This document shows, one piece after another, positions 18,830 to 27,948 of a DNA stretch of 64,000 nucleotides. The notes under the pieces are model-generated. The model saw nothing but the letters and a program-made list of their open reading frames with translations, had not been told where the DNA came from and did not search any database. Location: contig NZ_CP010535.1 in the NCBI RefSeq assembly GCF_001430825.1, forward strand, positions 3,452,501-3,516,500. Direction: 5' to 3'. The stretch is from Sediminicola sp. YIK13. GTDB lineage: Bacteria; Bacteroidota; Bacteroidia; Flavobacteriales; Flavobacteriaceae. Numbering within the stretch: position 1 is the first letter of the stretch; each line of letters opens with the position of its first letter. A program made the translations under genes and the position numbers.

Positions 18830-19873
18830 ATGGAAACGGTAAAAAAGAAAGACATAAGGGCACTCACCAAGGAACAGCTAAGAGATTTCTTCGTTAGCGA
18901 AGGGGACAAGGCGTTCAGGGGGAACCAGGTTTATGAATGGTTATGGCAGAAGTCGGCCCATTCCTTCGAAGCCATGACCAATATTTCTAAGGAGACCCGC
19001 CAAATGATGGAAGCCAATTTTGTGATCAATCACATTAAGGTAGACCAAATGCAGCGCAGTAGCGATGGAACCATTAAAAACGCCGTGCGCCTCCATGATG
19101 ATCTGGTAGTGGAATCTGTGCTTATCCCCACAAAAACAAGAACTACGGCATGTGTATCAAGTCAGGTGGGCTGTAGTTTGGATTGTAAGTTCTGCGCTAC
19201 TTCCCGATTAAAACGTATGCGCAATTTGAACCCCGACGAGATCTATGATCAAGTCGTGGTCATAGATAATGAAAGTAGGTTGTATTTTGACAGACCTTTG
19301 AGCAATATTGTATTTATGGGCATGGGGGAACCCTTGATGAACTATAACAACGTTTTAAAGGCCATAGAAAAGATTACCTCTCCAGAAGGTTTGGGAATGT
19401 CACCCAAGCGAATTACCGTCTCCACCTCCGGAGTTCCCAAGATGATCCGGAAAATGGCAGATGAGGAAGTAAAATTTAAATTGGCCGTTTCCCTTCATTC
19501 GGCCATAGATGATATTAGAACGTCCATAATGCCTTTTAATGCGACCTTTACCCTGGCCGATCTCAGGGAATCCCTGCAATATTGGTACAACAAGACCAAA
19601 AGTAGGATCACTTATGAATATGTAGTTTGGGAAGGGATCAATGACCAGCAGAAGGATGTGGATGCCCTGGTTGATTTTTGCAAATTTGCTCCTTCCAAGG
19701 TAAATCTGATAGAGTACAATCCTATTGACGACGGAGAATTTCGTCAAGCCTCAAATAACGCTATAGAGCGTTACGTACAAACTTTAGAACGAAACGGGAT
19801 AGTGGTAACCGTACGTAGATCAAGAGGGAAGGATATCGATGCTGCTTGCGGCCAATTGGCCAACAAACAATAG
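18830..19873 (+). CDS. rlmN: Dual-specificity rRNA/tRNA adenine-C2 methyltransferase RlmN (radical SAM)
   Basis: 347 residues. The radical SAM cluster motif CxxxCxxC is at C115, C119 and C122 (GCSLDCKFC), followed by GMGEPLMNY for SAM binding and a C-terminal DAACGQLA segment carrying the second catalytic Cys. It methylates A2503 of 23S rRNA and A37 of some tRNAs. Confidence 0.96.
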   Translation: METVKKKDIRALTKEQLRDFFVSEGDKAFRGNQVYEWLWQKSAHSFEAMTNISKETRQMMEANFVINHIKVDQMQRSSDGTIKNAVRLHDDLVVESVLIPTKTRTTACVSSQVGCSLDCKFCATSRLKRMRNLNPDEIYDQVVVIDNESRLYFDRPLSNIVFMGMGEPLMNYNNVLKAIEKITSPEGLGMSPKRITVSTSGVPKMIRKMADEEVKFKLAVSLHSAIDDIRTSIMPFNATFTLADLRESLQYWYNKTKSRITYEYVVWEGINDQQKDVDALVDFCKFAPSKVNLIEYNPIDDGEFRQASNNAIERYVQTLERNGIVVTVRRSRGKDIDAACGQLANKQ

Positions 19874-20055
19874 GTTAGAAGTTACTGAGCCTACACACCT
19901 GTATTTTGTGCAAATTTCCTTTTGTTGAAAGGGGTGTGGATAAACAGTCTTCCATTTTTTCAAACCGATTGACCAAGTTGTGGTGAAAGCCTTTTATTTT
20001 TACTTAATTTTACAGAATCAATTCTATTCCAAACCAAATTGGAAAAACATCCTTT

Positions 20056-21033
20056 GTGAAAGTTGTAAACCAGATTAGGGAGCCTATCAATAATGAAATG
20101 GAACTTTTTGAAAAAAAGTTCTATGAATCCATGTCCTCCAAGGTGGCTCTACTCAATAGAATCACCTATTATATTGTCAATAGAAAGGGCAAACAAATGC
20201 GTCCTATGTTTGTTTTTCTGACCGCTAAAATAGTGTCAGAAGGAAGCATTAATGAGCGTACCTATCGCGGGGCCTCTGTAATAGAATTGATCCATACCGC
20301 TACCCTTGTCCATGATGACGTTGTTGATGATAGTAACATACGGCGTGGCTTTTTCTCCATCAATGCCTTATGGAAAAACAAGATTGCCGTTCTGGTAGGG
20401 GATTACCTTCTTTCCAAAGGGCTATTATTGTCCATAGATAATGGCGATTTCGATCTTCTTAAAATCATTTCTGTCGCTGTACGGGAAATGAGTGAAGGGG
20501 AGTTGTTGCAGATAGAAAAGGCACGAAGGCTGGATATTACGGAGGAGGTTTATTATGAGATCATCAGGCAGAAAACCGCTACGCTGATAGCGGCTTGCTG
20601 CAGTCTTGGAGCCTGTTCGGTAAAACCGGAATCTGATGAAGTGGAAATGTTTAGAAAGTTTGGGGAATTGATAGGGATGGCCTTTCAGATCAAAGATGAT
20701 CTTTTCGATTACGGCACGGAGCAGATAGGTAAACCTACAGGGATTGATATTAAGGAACAAAAAATGACGTTGCCCCTGATCCATGTGCTCAATAAAGTTG
20801 CGGAAAAGGACAGGAAGTGGTTGATAAACTCTATCAAAAACCACAATAAGGACAAGAAAAGGGTACGGGAAGTCATCACTTTTGTAAAATCGAACGGCGG
20901 ATTGGATTACGCCGTAGAGAAAATGCTTGGCTTTAAAAGTGAAGCCCTTGATCTCTTGGAGTCATATCCCGACTCCCCATATAAAAGGTCACTCATACTT
21001 ATGGTGAATTACGTGGTGGAGCGTAAAAAATAA
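20056..21033 (+). CDS. Polyprenyl (octaprenyl/heptaprenyl-type) diphosphate synthase
   Basis: 325 residues starting at GTG. The two Asp-rich motifs are DDVVD (87-91) and DDLFD (214-218). It lacks the CLD residues of short farnesyl synthases, and the bulk fits long-chain trans-prenyl synthases (IspB family) that make the menaquinone side chain. Exact chain length cannot be told from the sequence. No tight operon: 182 bases separate it from rlmN and 210 from the sigma factor. Confidence 0.9.
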   Translation: MKVVNQIREPINNEMELFEKKFYESMSSKVALLNRITYYIVNRKGKQMRPMFVFLTAKIVSEGSINERTYRGASVIELIHTATLVHDDVVDDSNIRRGFFSINALWKNKIAVLVGDYLLSKGLLLSIDNGDFDLLKIISVAVREMSEGELLQIEKARRLDITEEVYYEIIRQKTATLIAACCSLGACSVKPESDEVEMFRKFGELIGMAFQIKDDLFDYGTEQIGKPTGIDIKEQKMTLPLIHVLNKVAEKDRKWLINSIKNHNKDKKRVREVITFVKSNGGLDYAVEKMLGFKSEALDLLESYPDSPYKRSLILMVNYVVERKK

Positions 21034-21243
21034 AATTCAAACTTATTTAGTGGCAGGATATAATTGGACCATCGCCAAAACGATGGCCGAACTTTGCCTG
21101 TCCACAGCTTTTTCAATTCTTTTTAGGCTATTTAACACGCTTTATTGAAGGATTTTAGAAATTATTTGTTTTTTATTTTACGCTCAGGCAACCTTTTATA
21201 ACTTTAAGTCGTCTATAGAAATAGAACTCAACAATAACGCGCT

Positions 21244-21810
21244 TTGAAGATAATCACCTTTTATACCAACGAAAAATTGCTGATCAAAAAGGCAGCATCC
21301 GGAAGGCGTGATGCACAGCAATGGTTGTATGAAAAGCATTCGCCTAAAATGTTGAGTATTTGTAGGCAGTATATCAAAGATGTCCAGTTTGCAGAAGATG
21401 TTATGGTGCAGGGATTTTTAAAAGTATTCACACACCTGAACAATTTTAAGCACGAAGGAAGCTTTGAAGGTTGGATCCGAAAAATTATGGTCAGGGAATG
21501 CATCACCTATCTCAGAAAGCGCCAACCTATAATTTTTGACGGGGAGGTTCTTGAAAATCATTCGCAGGATTATGTTTCCATGGGATCCCAATTGGAGGTT
21601 GGGGAAATACAGACCTTGATAGACTGCTTACCGGAAGGCTACCGATTGGTTTTTGGACTCTATGCCTTGGAGGGGTACAAGCACAGCGAAATAGCAGAAA
21701 TGCTACAAATCTCTGAAAGCACGTCAAAGTCCCAATTGTTCAAAGCTAGAAAAAGGCTGCAGGAGCAGCTGAAAGTCCTTGAAATGAGCGAGCGGATACA
21801 TTCAAAATAA
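21244..21810 (+). CDS. ECF-type RNA polymerase sigma factor
   Basis: 188 residues from a TTG start. Region 2 is QQWLYEKHSPKMLSICRQY..AEDVMVQGFLKVF..FEGWIRKIMVRECITYLRKR; region 4 is LPEGYRLVFGLYALEGYKHSEIAEMLQISESTSKSQLFKARKRL, a helix-turn-helix. It belongs to the sigma-70 family group with a regulatory partner encoded next door. An alternative ATG would cut into region 2, so TTG is preferred. The downstream anti-sigma-like gene and outer-membrane gene suggest an envelope-stress unit. Confidence 0.9.
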   Translation: MKIITFYTNEKLLIKKAASGRRDAQQWLYEKHSPKMLSICRQYIKDVQFAEDVMVQGFLKVFTHLNNFKHEGSFEGWIRKIMVRECITYLRKRQPIIFDGEVLENHSQDYVSMGSQLEVGEIQTLIDCLPEGYRLVFGLYALEGYKHSEIAEMLQISESTSKSQLFKARKRLQEQLKVLEMSERIHSK

Positions 21811-21901
21811 GTCTTTGTATTGCGTTATGGGGAAATTGTTTCGTTGTGGTTTCACACCTTAACCGGATCCCAGAAAGTAGATAAAAAATAAAAGTATAGT
21901 T

Positions 21902-22666
21902 ATGGCACCAATGAAGTTTGAAGAACAGATGAAGGAAAAGCTCGATCAGCGGAAGATAAAACCATCTGATCGCGCATGGGAAACGATTGCCTCCCAAATG
22001 AATGCTACCAATGAATCAAGAAAAAAGAATTCATTTTTATGGTATGGAATTGCCGCAGGGTTTATTGGAATTATTTTAGTTTCTGTAATTTATTTTAGAG
22101 GTCAGGACGATGCTATAAATGATCAATACAATGTGGTGGATACGGAGAAATTGACAGTCCCGACAGAAAAAGCGCCACCTGAACAAAGGGAAGGGGAACA
22201 GCAACTGACACTAGGAGTTAAAGTAAATTCAGATGTTGGCAAAGAACCTGAAAATACCATGGGTGATGCTATAGTGAATGTTCAAAACCACAAAGAGGGC
22301 CATTTGAAAACCAAGCCTAACGAGAATGCGTCCACAGACATTACCAAGCCGGACAAGGGGGAGGGTTTAACAGCACAGACCAATAAGGTCATCGATTCCA
22401 AAATAGCCCAATTGGTAGAACAGATGGATTTTATGGAACAGCGCCAAGTGGAATTGACCGATGCAGAAATAGATGCCTTGTTAAAAAAAGCTCAGCAGGA
22501 AATACTTCAAGAACAGCTATTTATAAAGGGTAATTCCGTAGATGCCCTGGCTTTATTGACTCAGGTTGAAGGGGAAATGGATCAATCATTTAGGGATCAA
22601 ATTTTCGACGCCCTCAAAGATGGCTTTTTTAAGGTACGTACCGCCGTGGCAACGCGAAACGAATAA
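21902..22666 (+). CDS. Probable membrane-bound anti-sigma factor
   Basis: 254 residues with one transmembrane helix (about residues 46-66, FLWYGIAAGFIGIILVSVIYF). The ~45 N-terminal cytoplasmic residues contain a helical segment DRAWETIASQM typical of Bacteroidota anti-sigma proteins; no zinc-binding ZAS motif is visible. The extracytoplasmic part is charged and low complexity, then helical. Assignment rests on topology and on lying 91 bases after the ECF sigma gene. The direct partner is inferred. Confidence 0.65.
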   Translation: MAPMKFEEQMKEKLDQRKIKPSDRAWETIASQMNATNESRKKNSFLWYGIAAGFIGIILVSVIYFRGQDDAINDQYNVVDTEKLTVPTEKAPPEQREGEQQLTLGVKVNSDVGKEPENTMGDAIVNVQNHKEGHLKTKPNENASTDITKPDKGEGLTAQTNKVIDSKIAQLVEQMDFMEQRQVELTDAEIDALLKKAQQEILQEQLFIKGNSVDALALLTQVEGEMDQSFRDQIFDALKDGFFKVRTAVATRNE

Positions 22667-22713
22667 ATATAAAGTAAACTATTCATCAATCATTAATCAA
22701 AAGCCCTCAAACA

Positions 22714-22736
22714 TCCCGTTCCAAAAAGGAACGGGA
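22714..22736 (+). other. Strong hairpin in the anti-sigma / OMP intergenic region
   Basis: A 9-bp perfect stem TCCCGTTCC / GGAACGGGA with loop AAAAA, not followed by a T run, ends 29 bases before the OMP ATG. It looks like an mRNA stability or translation-control hairpin rather than a terminator. Confidence 0.5.
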
Positions 22737-22765
22737 GTGGGAGAGGTGTGTAAATCAGAACAATT

Positions 22766-23833
22766 ATGAAAACTTTAAATGTGTTTTTAGTACTAATGGG
22801 AATGTTGCTCTTTACCGGGGCCGGTTATTCCCAAGAGGTCAGCAAAAGTCGGGTAGAAGAATTGAAAAATGCGAGGTTAAAAGTGACCGAGGAGGAGAAG
22901 GAAGCCTTAAAAATTGAGATTTCGGAAATTAACCATCGCTTGGAAACCAAGGAGATTACCTTAGAGGAGTCCCAAATCTTAAAGGAGGAGGCTGCAAAGA
23001 AAAGGGCCTTGAACATAGAGAATAGAATAGCCATCATTGAAAATGAAATAGCACTGTTGGAGCGGAACCCTGACGGAATTTATCCAACGGTATCTTCGGA
23101 TACCACTCAATGGAGACTAAAATTGGGTATTGATTTAGATGATAAGCCACTTTTTTCGATCAATTCAAGTAAAAAGAAAGAGGAACCTGTTTATGACAGA
23201 CGCACCTACACGGATTTTGTGATGGCCGTAGGATTGAACAATGCCTTGGTTGATGGCCAGGGTTTAGAGGATACCCCGTACAAAATTGGTGGAAGTCGTT
23301 TCTTCGAAATTGGTTGGGCCTGGAGGACTCGGGTTTTTGAGAATTCCAATTTTATGAGGTTGCATTATGGAGTTTCTTTTCAATTCAACGGATTAAAACC
23401 AAATGACAATAGGTATTTTGTCATGGATGGGGATCAGACCAATTTAGAAGTATTTCCCAATGAATTGGACAAGGCAAAATTACGTATGGACAATTTGGTT
23501 TTTCCTATTCATTTTGAGTTTGGACCCTCAAAAGTCGTTCAGACAGCTAACACCATGCGCTATTCCCTGGACAAGCAATTTAGAATTGGGGTTGGTGCCT
23601 ATGGAGGGTTTAATATGGGGACACGGCAAAAATTAAAGTATGAGATTGATGGAGATAATGTTAAGGATAAGCTGAAAAGGGGCTATAATACCAGTAATTT
23701 TATTTATGGACTAAGTGCCTATACCGGTTTTGGGGGAACTTTACTTTATATAAAATACGATTTAAATCCCATCTTCAAAAATGCGGTTGTGGAACAACAT
23801 AACATTTCTTTGGGCTTGAGGTTTGATTTATAA
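22766..23833 (+). CDS. Outer-membrane beta-barrel protein with N-terminal coiled coil
   Basis: 355 residues. There is a signal peptide ending GAGYSQ, then a highly charged helical stretch (about residues 25-95, heptad-like E/K-rich segments), then about 250 residues of alternating strands ending in a terminal Phe-x-Leu (RFDL), typical of outer-membrane barrels. No specific family recognised. It is the third gene of the sigma/anti-sigma set and may be the regulated product. Confidence 0.7.
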   Translation: MKTLNVFLVLMGMLLFTGAGYSQEVSKSRVEELKNARLKVTEEEKEALKIEISEINHRLETKEITLEESQILKEEAAKKRALNIENRIAIIENEIALLERNPDGIYPTVSSDTTQWRLKLGIDLDDKPLFSINSSKKKEEPVYDRRTYTDFVMAVGLNNALVDGQGLEDTPYKIGGSRFFEIGWAWRTRVFENSNFMRLHYGVSFQFNGLKPNDNRYFVMDGDQTNLEVFPNELDKAKLRMDNLVFPIHFEFGPSKVVQTANTMRYSLDKQFRIGVGAYGGFNMGTRQKLKYEIDGDNVKDKLKRGYNTSNFIYGLSAYTGFGGTLLYIKYDLNPIFKNAVVEQHNISLGLRFDL

Positions 23834-23861
23834 TAATTAATATCAACTTGTACTAGTGGGG

Positions 23862-24107
23862 TCAACTAGTTTCTACCGCTTGTTTCATCTCCTCTGTAAA
23901 TTCATTTTCATAATAGGCCTTTCTGCAGTGGGAGCATTCCACAAAATGGTTGGTGTTGATTCTAAAAAGTGAGATCCAGAAGAGATGAAAATAGGTAGGG
24001 GCCGAAATGGCGGTCAGTGTATTTGTTTGATGGCAATAAGGACAGGAAATGCCCTCTAGTACTTTGGTTTTTTCTTTGCCTCGTTTGGTCCCTAGAAATA
24101 AAATCAT
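23862..24107 (-). CDS. Small zinc-ribbon protein
   Basis: 81 residues. Two Cys pairs, CPYC and CSHC, separated by about 35 residues, form a zinc ribbon; the stretch between them is hydrophobic (TYFHLFWISLFRI). It resembles the zinc-ribbon family of small Bacteroidota proteins of unknown function. It stands alone between convergent and divergent neighbours. Confidence 0.75.
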   Translation of the reverse strand: MILFLGTKRGKEKTKVLEGISCPYCHQTNTLTAISAPTYFHLFWISLFRINTNHFVECSHCRKAYYENEFTEEMKQAVETS

Positions 24108-24221
24108 TTCTTAATCAATTTTAAATAAATACGCTACTATCTAGAGTAAAGTTATGGAATAGATTTATCTTTCAAAAGCGCTCCTATTTTGTTACATTTA
24201 ACCCCTCTATAAACAACTGCT

Positions 24222-26201
24222 TTGATTTCAAAATCTACCATAGACCAAGTATACGAAACCGCTAGATTGGAAGAGGTAATTGGGGATTTTGTACAGCTCA
24301 AAAAATCCGGATCCAATTTCAAGGGACTTAGTCCCTTCACAGACGAACGATCGCCTAGTTTTATGGTATCACCCGTAAAACAGATATGGAAGGATTTTTC
24401 CAGTGGCAAGGGCGGCAATGTCGTCGCTTTTTTAATGGAGCACGAACATTTCACCTACCCAGAGGCCATAAAATATTTGGCCAAAAAGTACAATATAGAA
24501 ATAGAGGAGACAGAACAGAGTAACGAACAAAAGGAAGAGGCGAACGAAAGGGAAAGCATGTACTTGGTCTCTGAATATGCACAGAAATATTTTTCGGAAA
24601 CCCTAAAAGAAACAGAGCTCGGCAAGGCCATTGGTTTAAGCTATTTTAAGGAACGTGGTTTTACCGATGATACCATAGAGAGGTTTGCTCTAGGCTATTG
24701 CCTGGACCAATGGGATTCCTTCACCAAAACTGCGCTGGACAAGGGATACCAATTAAAATATCTTGAAAAAACAGGGCTCACCATCGTTAAGGAGAATGAA
24801 GGTGGCGGTGAAACTAAAAAATTCGATAGGTTTAAGGGAAGGGTCATGTTTCCCATACAGTCCATGAGTGGACGGGTATTGGGATTCGGGGGTCGTATCC
24901 TGACGAATGATAAAAAGGCCGCTAAGTACCTGAACTCCCCAGAAAGTGATATCTATCACAAGAGCAAGGTGCTATACGGGATTTATCATGCCAAACAAGC
25001 CATTGCCAAGGAGGACAATTGTTACTTGGTAGAGGGATATACGGATGTCATCCAATTTTACCAACGTGGTATCCACAACGTGGTTGCTTCCAGTGGAACT
25101 GCGCTGACACCAGATCAGATCAGATTGGTCAATAGGCTTACCAAAAATATTACCGTTTTGTTTGATGGTGATGCAGCAGGTTTGCGCGCCTCCCTCCGTG
25201 GTATTGACCTTATTCTGGAACAGGGCATGAATGTAAAGATCTGCACCTTTCCAGAGGGGGAAGATCCGGACAGCTTTTCCAAAAACAACTCCTATGAGGA
25301 TGTTGTTGCCTACTTGCAGGACAATTCAAAAGATTTTATCCAGTTCAAGGCCTCGCTTTTGGTTAAAGAGGCAGCCAATGATCCCATAAAAAGGGCCGAT
25401 ACGGTCAGGGATATTGTGAACAGTATTTCCAAGATTCCGGATCGGATCAAGAGGGAGATCTATATTCAGGAATGTGCGAGCATCATGAATATCTCCGAAG
25501 CGGTCCTCTTTAACACCTTGGCGCAAATCGGAAAAAAAGACAGTGCCGAAGCTGCCAAAAAAGCGCCCCAAGAACAAAGGGCCTTTGAGGTGGTCAAGAA
25601 TGATAAAAAGGATGTTGTAAAGGTAGATGTGCAATATGAGCTGGAACGTAAATTGATAGAGCTCTTACTTTTGTACGGTAATCAGAAACAGAAATTCGAG
25701 GATTTGATCCTTAAAGAAAACGAGTCCGGGGATTTGGTTTTGGAGCCGGAAGTAATGGAGGCGAAAGTATATGAAAAAATATATCTGGATCTTCAAGAGG
25801 ATGAGATAGAGCTTACCCATGAGCAATTCAAGAATATCTATTACAAGTTAATAGAAGGGCTAAATGAAAAAGAGGATTTTGCCATCAACAGTTTTATGGC
25901 GGAATTGGACCAGGAATTGGTGTCCGAAATTTCCTCCATATTAATGGAGGAAGAAAAGTACATGTTGCACGATTGGGAGCGAAAGGATATTTACCCTAAA
26001 GAGAAAGGGGCAGGGGTAGCGCAATTGGTCAGTGAAACTATACTGACCCTTCGTTGTTTCCTGATCAAGAGAAGGATAGATGTCCTACAGCAAAACACCC
26101 AAAATATGGAGGAAGACCATAGGGAAACCCTCGAAGAAATCATGAACTATTTACAATTGAACAAGTTGCTGAACAAAAAATTGAACAGGGTGCTTTCTTG
26201 A
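24222..26201 (+). CDS. dnaG: DNA primase DnaG with a zinc-less N-terminal domain
   Basis: 659 residues from a TTG start. The N-terminal CHC2 domain is recognisable (NFKGLSPFTDERSPSF..KQIWKDFSSGKGGN), but all four zinc ligands of the E. coli enzyme are replaced: S37, T40, D58 and S61. The catalytic core and Toprim domain are intact (EGYTDVIQFYQRG; LFDGDAAG), and a C-terminal helicase-binding region of about 200 residues follows. It makes RNA primers for replication. It is not followed by rpoD here; a minus-strand regulator gene comes next. Confidence 0.93.
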   Translation: MISKSTIDQVYETARLEEVIGDFVQLKKSGSNFKGLSPFTDERSPSFMVSPVKQIWKDFSSGKGGNVVAFLMEHEHFTYPEAIKYLAKKYNIEIEETEQSNEQKEEANERESMYLVSEYAQKYFSETLKETELGKAIGLSYFKERGFTDDTIERFALGYCLDQWDSFTKTALDKGYQLKYLEKTGLTIVKENEGGGETKKFDRFKGRVMFPIQSMSGRVLGFGGRILTNDKKAAKYLNSPESDIYHKSKVLYGIYHAKQAIAKEDNCYLVEGYTDVIQFYQRGIHNVVASSGTALTPDQIRLVNRLTKNITVLFDGDAAGLRASLRGIDLILEQGMNVKICTFPEGEDPDSFSKNNSYEDVVAYLQDNSKDFIQFKASLLVKEAANDPIKRADTVRDIVNSISKIPDRIKREIYIQECASIMNISEAVLFNTLAQIGKKDSAEAAKKAPQEQRAFEVVKNDKKDVVKVDVQYELERKLIELLLLYGNQKQKFEDLILKENESGDLVLEPEVMEAKVYEKIYLDLQEDEIELTHEQFKNIYYKLIEGLNEKEDFAINSFMAELDQELVSEISSILMEEEKYMLHDWERKDIYPKEKGAGVAQLVSETILTLRCFLIKRRIDVLQQNTQNMEEDHRETLEEIMNYLQLNKLLNKKLNRVLS

Positions 26202-26211
26202 TTTTTTATAA

Positions 26212-26239
26212 TAAAAAAAGCCATGGTCTCCCATGGCTT
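26212..26239 (-). terminator. Terminator of the NarL-type regulator gene
   Basis: Stem AAGCCATGG / CCATGGCTT with loop TCTC; on the minus strand it is followed by a U run (A run at 26212-26219 of the plus strand). It lies between convergent dnaG and the regulator. Confidence 0.75.
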
Positions 26240-26263
26240 AAGTATATGTCTATTTGGTAAAAA

Positions 26264-26893
26264 TTAATACAGTTCCAGTGCCTTAGCTTGTTGTAATAGA
26301 TCTACAAGATTGTCCACATTTAATTTTTTCATCAATCTGGCCTTGTAGGTACTAACTGTTTTTTCATTTAGGTTTAATCCTAAAGCAACATCCTTATTTC
26401 GTTTCCCGCTGGCAAGTAATTTTAGAACCTCAACTTCTCTAGAAGAAAGTTTTCTGAAAAATCTTCTTGGTTTTTGGGTGCCTTCATCAAAAGCTAGTCT
26501 CTGGGCCAATTCATTGGTGATGAACATGTTGCCTTCGCTAACTTTCCTTGTTGCAGTGATAATGTAATCTATATCGGCGACTTTGGACAAATACCCATAA
26601 GCGCCAGCTCTGATAGTGCTAAGTGCGTAAACATCTTCTGACTGCCCGCTGTAGATCAAAACCTTAACGTCAGGAAAATCTTGTTTCATTTTTCTTAAAG
26701 CGGCAATCCCATTGATTTCAGGAATATCCATTTCGAGAATAACCACATCTGGAGTAACTACTTCTAATTTCTCAAATAACTCAGTGGTGCTTGAAACGTC
26801 ATCAATGACTTCAAAATCCGAAGCAGCATCTAATACGTGCTTGATGCCCATTCGTACGATAGGATGATTGTCTGCAATTAAAACTTTTATCAT
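26264..26893 (-). CDS. NarL/FixJ-type response regulator with Glu at the phospho-acceptor site
   Basis: 209 residues from ATG 26893 (upstream in-frame codons are not family-like). A receiver domain (1-120) is followed by a LuxR-type HTH (LSSREVEVLKLLASGKRNKDVALGLNLNEKTVSTYKARLMKKL). In the receiver, the phospho-acceptor position is E54 (VILEMDIPEINGI) instead of Asp, and one residue of the acidic pair is Asn (ADNH, N9); S82 and K104 are conserved. No histidine kinase gene is adjacent. It is therefore probably phosphorylation-independent or constitutively active-like; targets unknown. Confidence 0.88.
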   Translation of the reverse strand: MIKVLIADNHPIVRMGIKHVLDAASDFEVIDDVSSTTELFEKLEVVTPDVVILEMDIPEINGIAALRKMKQDFPDVKVLIYSGQSEDVYALSTIRAGAYGYLSKVADIDYIITATRKVSEGNMFITNELAQRLAFDEGTQKPRRFFRKLSSREVEVLKLLASGKRNKDVALGLNLNEKTVSTYKARLMKKLNVDNLVDLLQQAKALELY

Positions 26894-27066
26894 TATGCTT
26901 TGTTTTATAGATCTCAACATCTATTACTACATCACCTAAAAAAAATACTGACAGGTAATGTAAGGTTAAAATCTTTAATTCCTTAAACAAATGTTAGTTT
27001 TTTTTAACAATACACCCATTTTTTCGCATTTTATTCGTCTTATTTACTATATTTTCTGCTAAGTGG

Positions 27067-27855
27067 CTATTTTAAAGCAATGGGTATCTGACAAACGGGT
27101 ATAGGAATCATCTTATGCCGATTCATAGAATTATATCTATTATAGATACTAAAAATTTCTTTTTTCCGGCCCGTAAAATCACTTATTGTTTTTCCTTCTT
27201 CCTTCATTTTCATTGCCCATTCCAACTCAGGGTAGGATGCCCCAATTTGGTCTTCGTCAGTTCTGTCGTCTCCCCAAAGACCATCCGTTGGTGGTGCTTT
27301 GATGATCTCCTCGTTTATTCCAAGAACTTTTGCAATGTCGTAAACCTCTGTCTTCAATAAGTCTGCAATGGGGCTTAAATCGACCCCTCCATCCCCATAT
27401 TTAGTATAGAAACCTATTCCAAAGTCTTCTACCTTGTTTCCAGTGCCCGCTACGAGATACCCTTCAAGTGCTGCAAAATAATATAAAGAGGTCATACGCA
27501 GCCTCGCTCTGGTATTGGCCAGCGACATAAACCTCTCCTCTTCCTTTTCCACTGTGGGCAGGACGTCAACAAGTTGATCAAATACGGGTGTTAGGTTCAC
27601 TTTTTGTCGTTTTACGTTCGAAAAATTTTGAGTTAGCCATTCGATATGCCTTGAAGCGCGGGTGACCTGACTTTCCGCTTGGTGGATTGGCATTTCCAGA
27701 CATAATAAATCGAGTCCGGTTTTTGCGCACAGCGTAGATGTTACGGCAGAATCTATGCCCCCAGAGATGCCGATCACAAATCCCTTGCATTTTGCATTAG
27801 TGGCGTAATCTTTTAACCATTTTACAATATGATCTATTACTTTTTCGGTTTGCAT
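27067..27855 (-). CDS. nadE: Ammonia-dependent NAD+ synthetase
   Basis: 262 residues. SGGIDSA (31-37) is the ATP-pyrophosphatase P-loop; GTGNKVEDFGIGFYTKYGD and DLSPIADLLKTEV are NadE signatures. There is no N-terminal glutaminase domain, so ammonia is the nitrogen donor. It amidates deamido-NAD in the last step of NAD synthesis. Divergent from gldB, sharing a 93-base intergenic region. Confidence 0.95.
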   Translation of the reverse strand: MQTEKVIDHIVKWLKDYATNAKCKGFVIGISGGIDSAVTSTLCAKTGLDLLCLEMPIHQAESQVTRASRHIEWLTQNFSNVKRQKVNLTPVFDQLVDVLPTVEKEEERFMSLANTRARLRMTSLYYFAALEGYLVAGTGNKVEDFGIGFYTKYGDGGVDLSPIADLLKTEVYDIAKVLGINEEIIKAPPTDGLWGDDRTDEDQIGASYPELEWAMKMKEEGKTISDFTGRKKEIFSIYNRYNSMNRHKMIPIPVCQIPIALK

Positions 27856-27948
27856 AGATGTCTTTTTTTAAGTTGAAAACAATTAACTTTGCTCTGTAAA
27901 AATAAAGCGTAAGCGCTTAATATTAAAGTGTAGCGGTAATTACTTTAG

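Noticed and set aside
21069-21086. Small hairpin CCATCG/CGATGG after the polyprenyl synthase gene
   Set aside because: A 6-bp stem without a T run is too weak to call a terminator or regulatory site.
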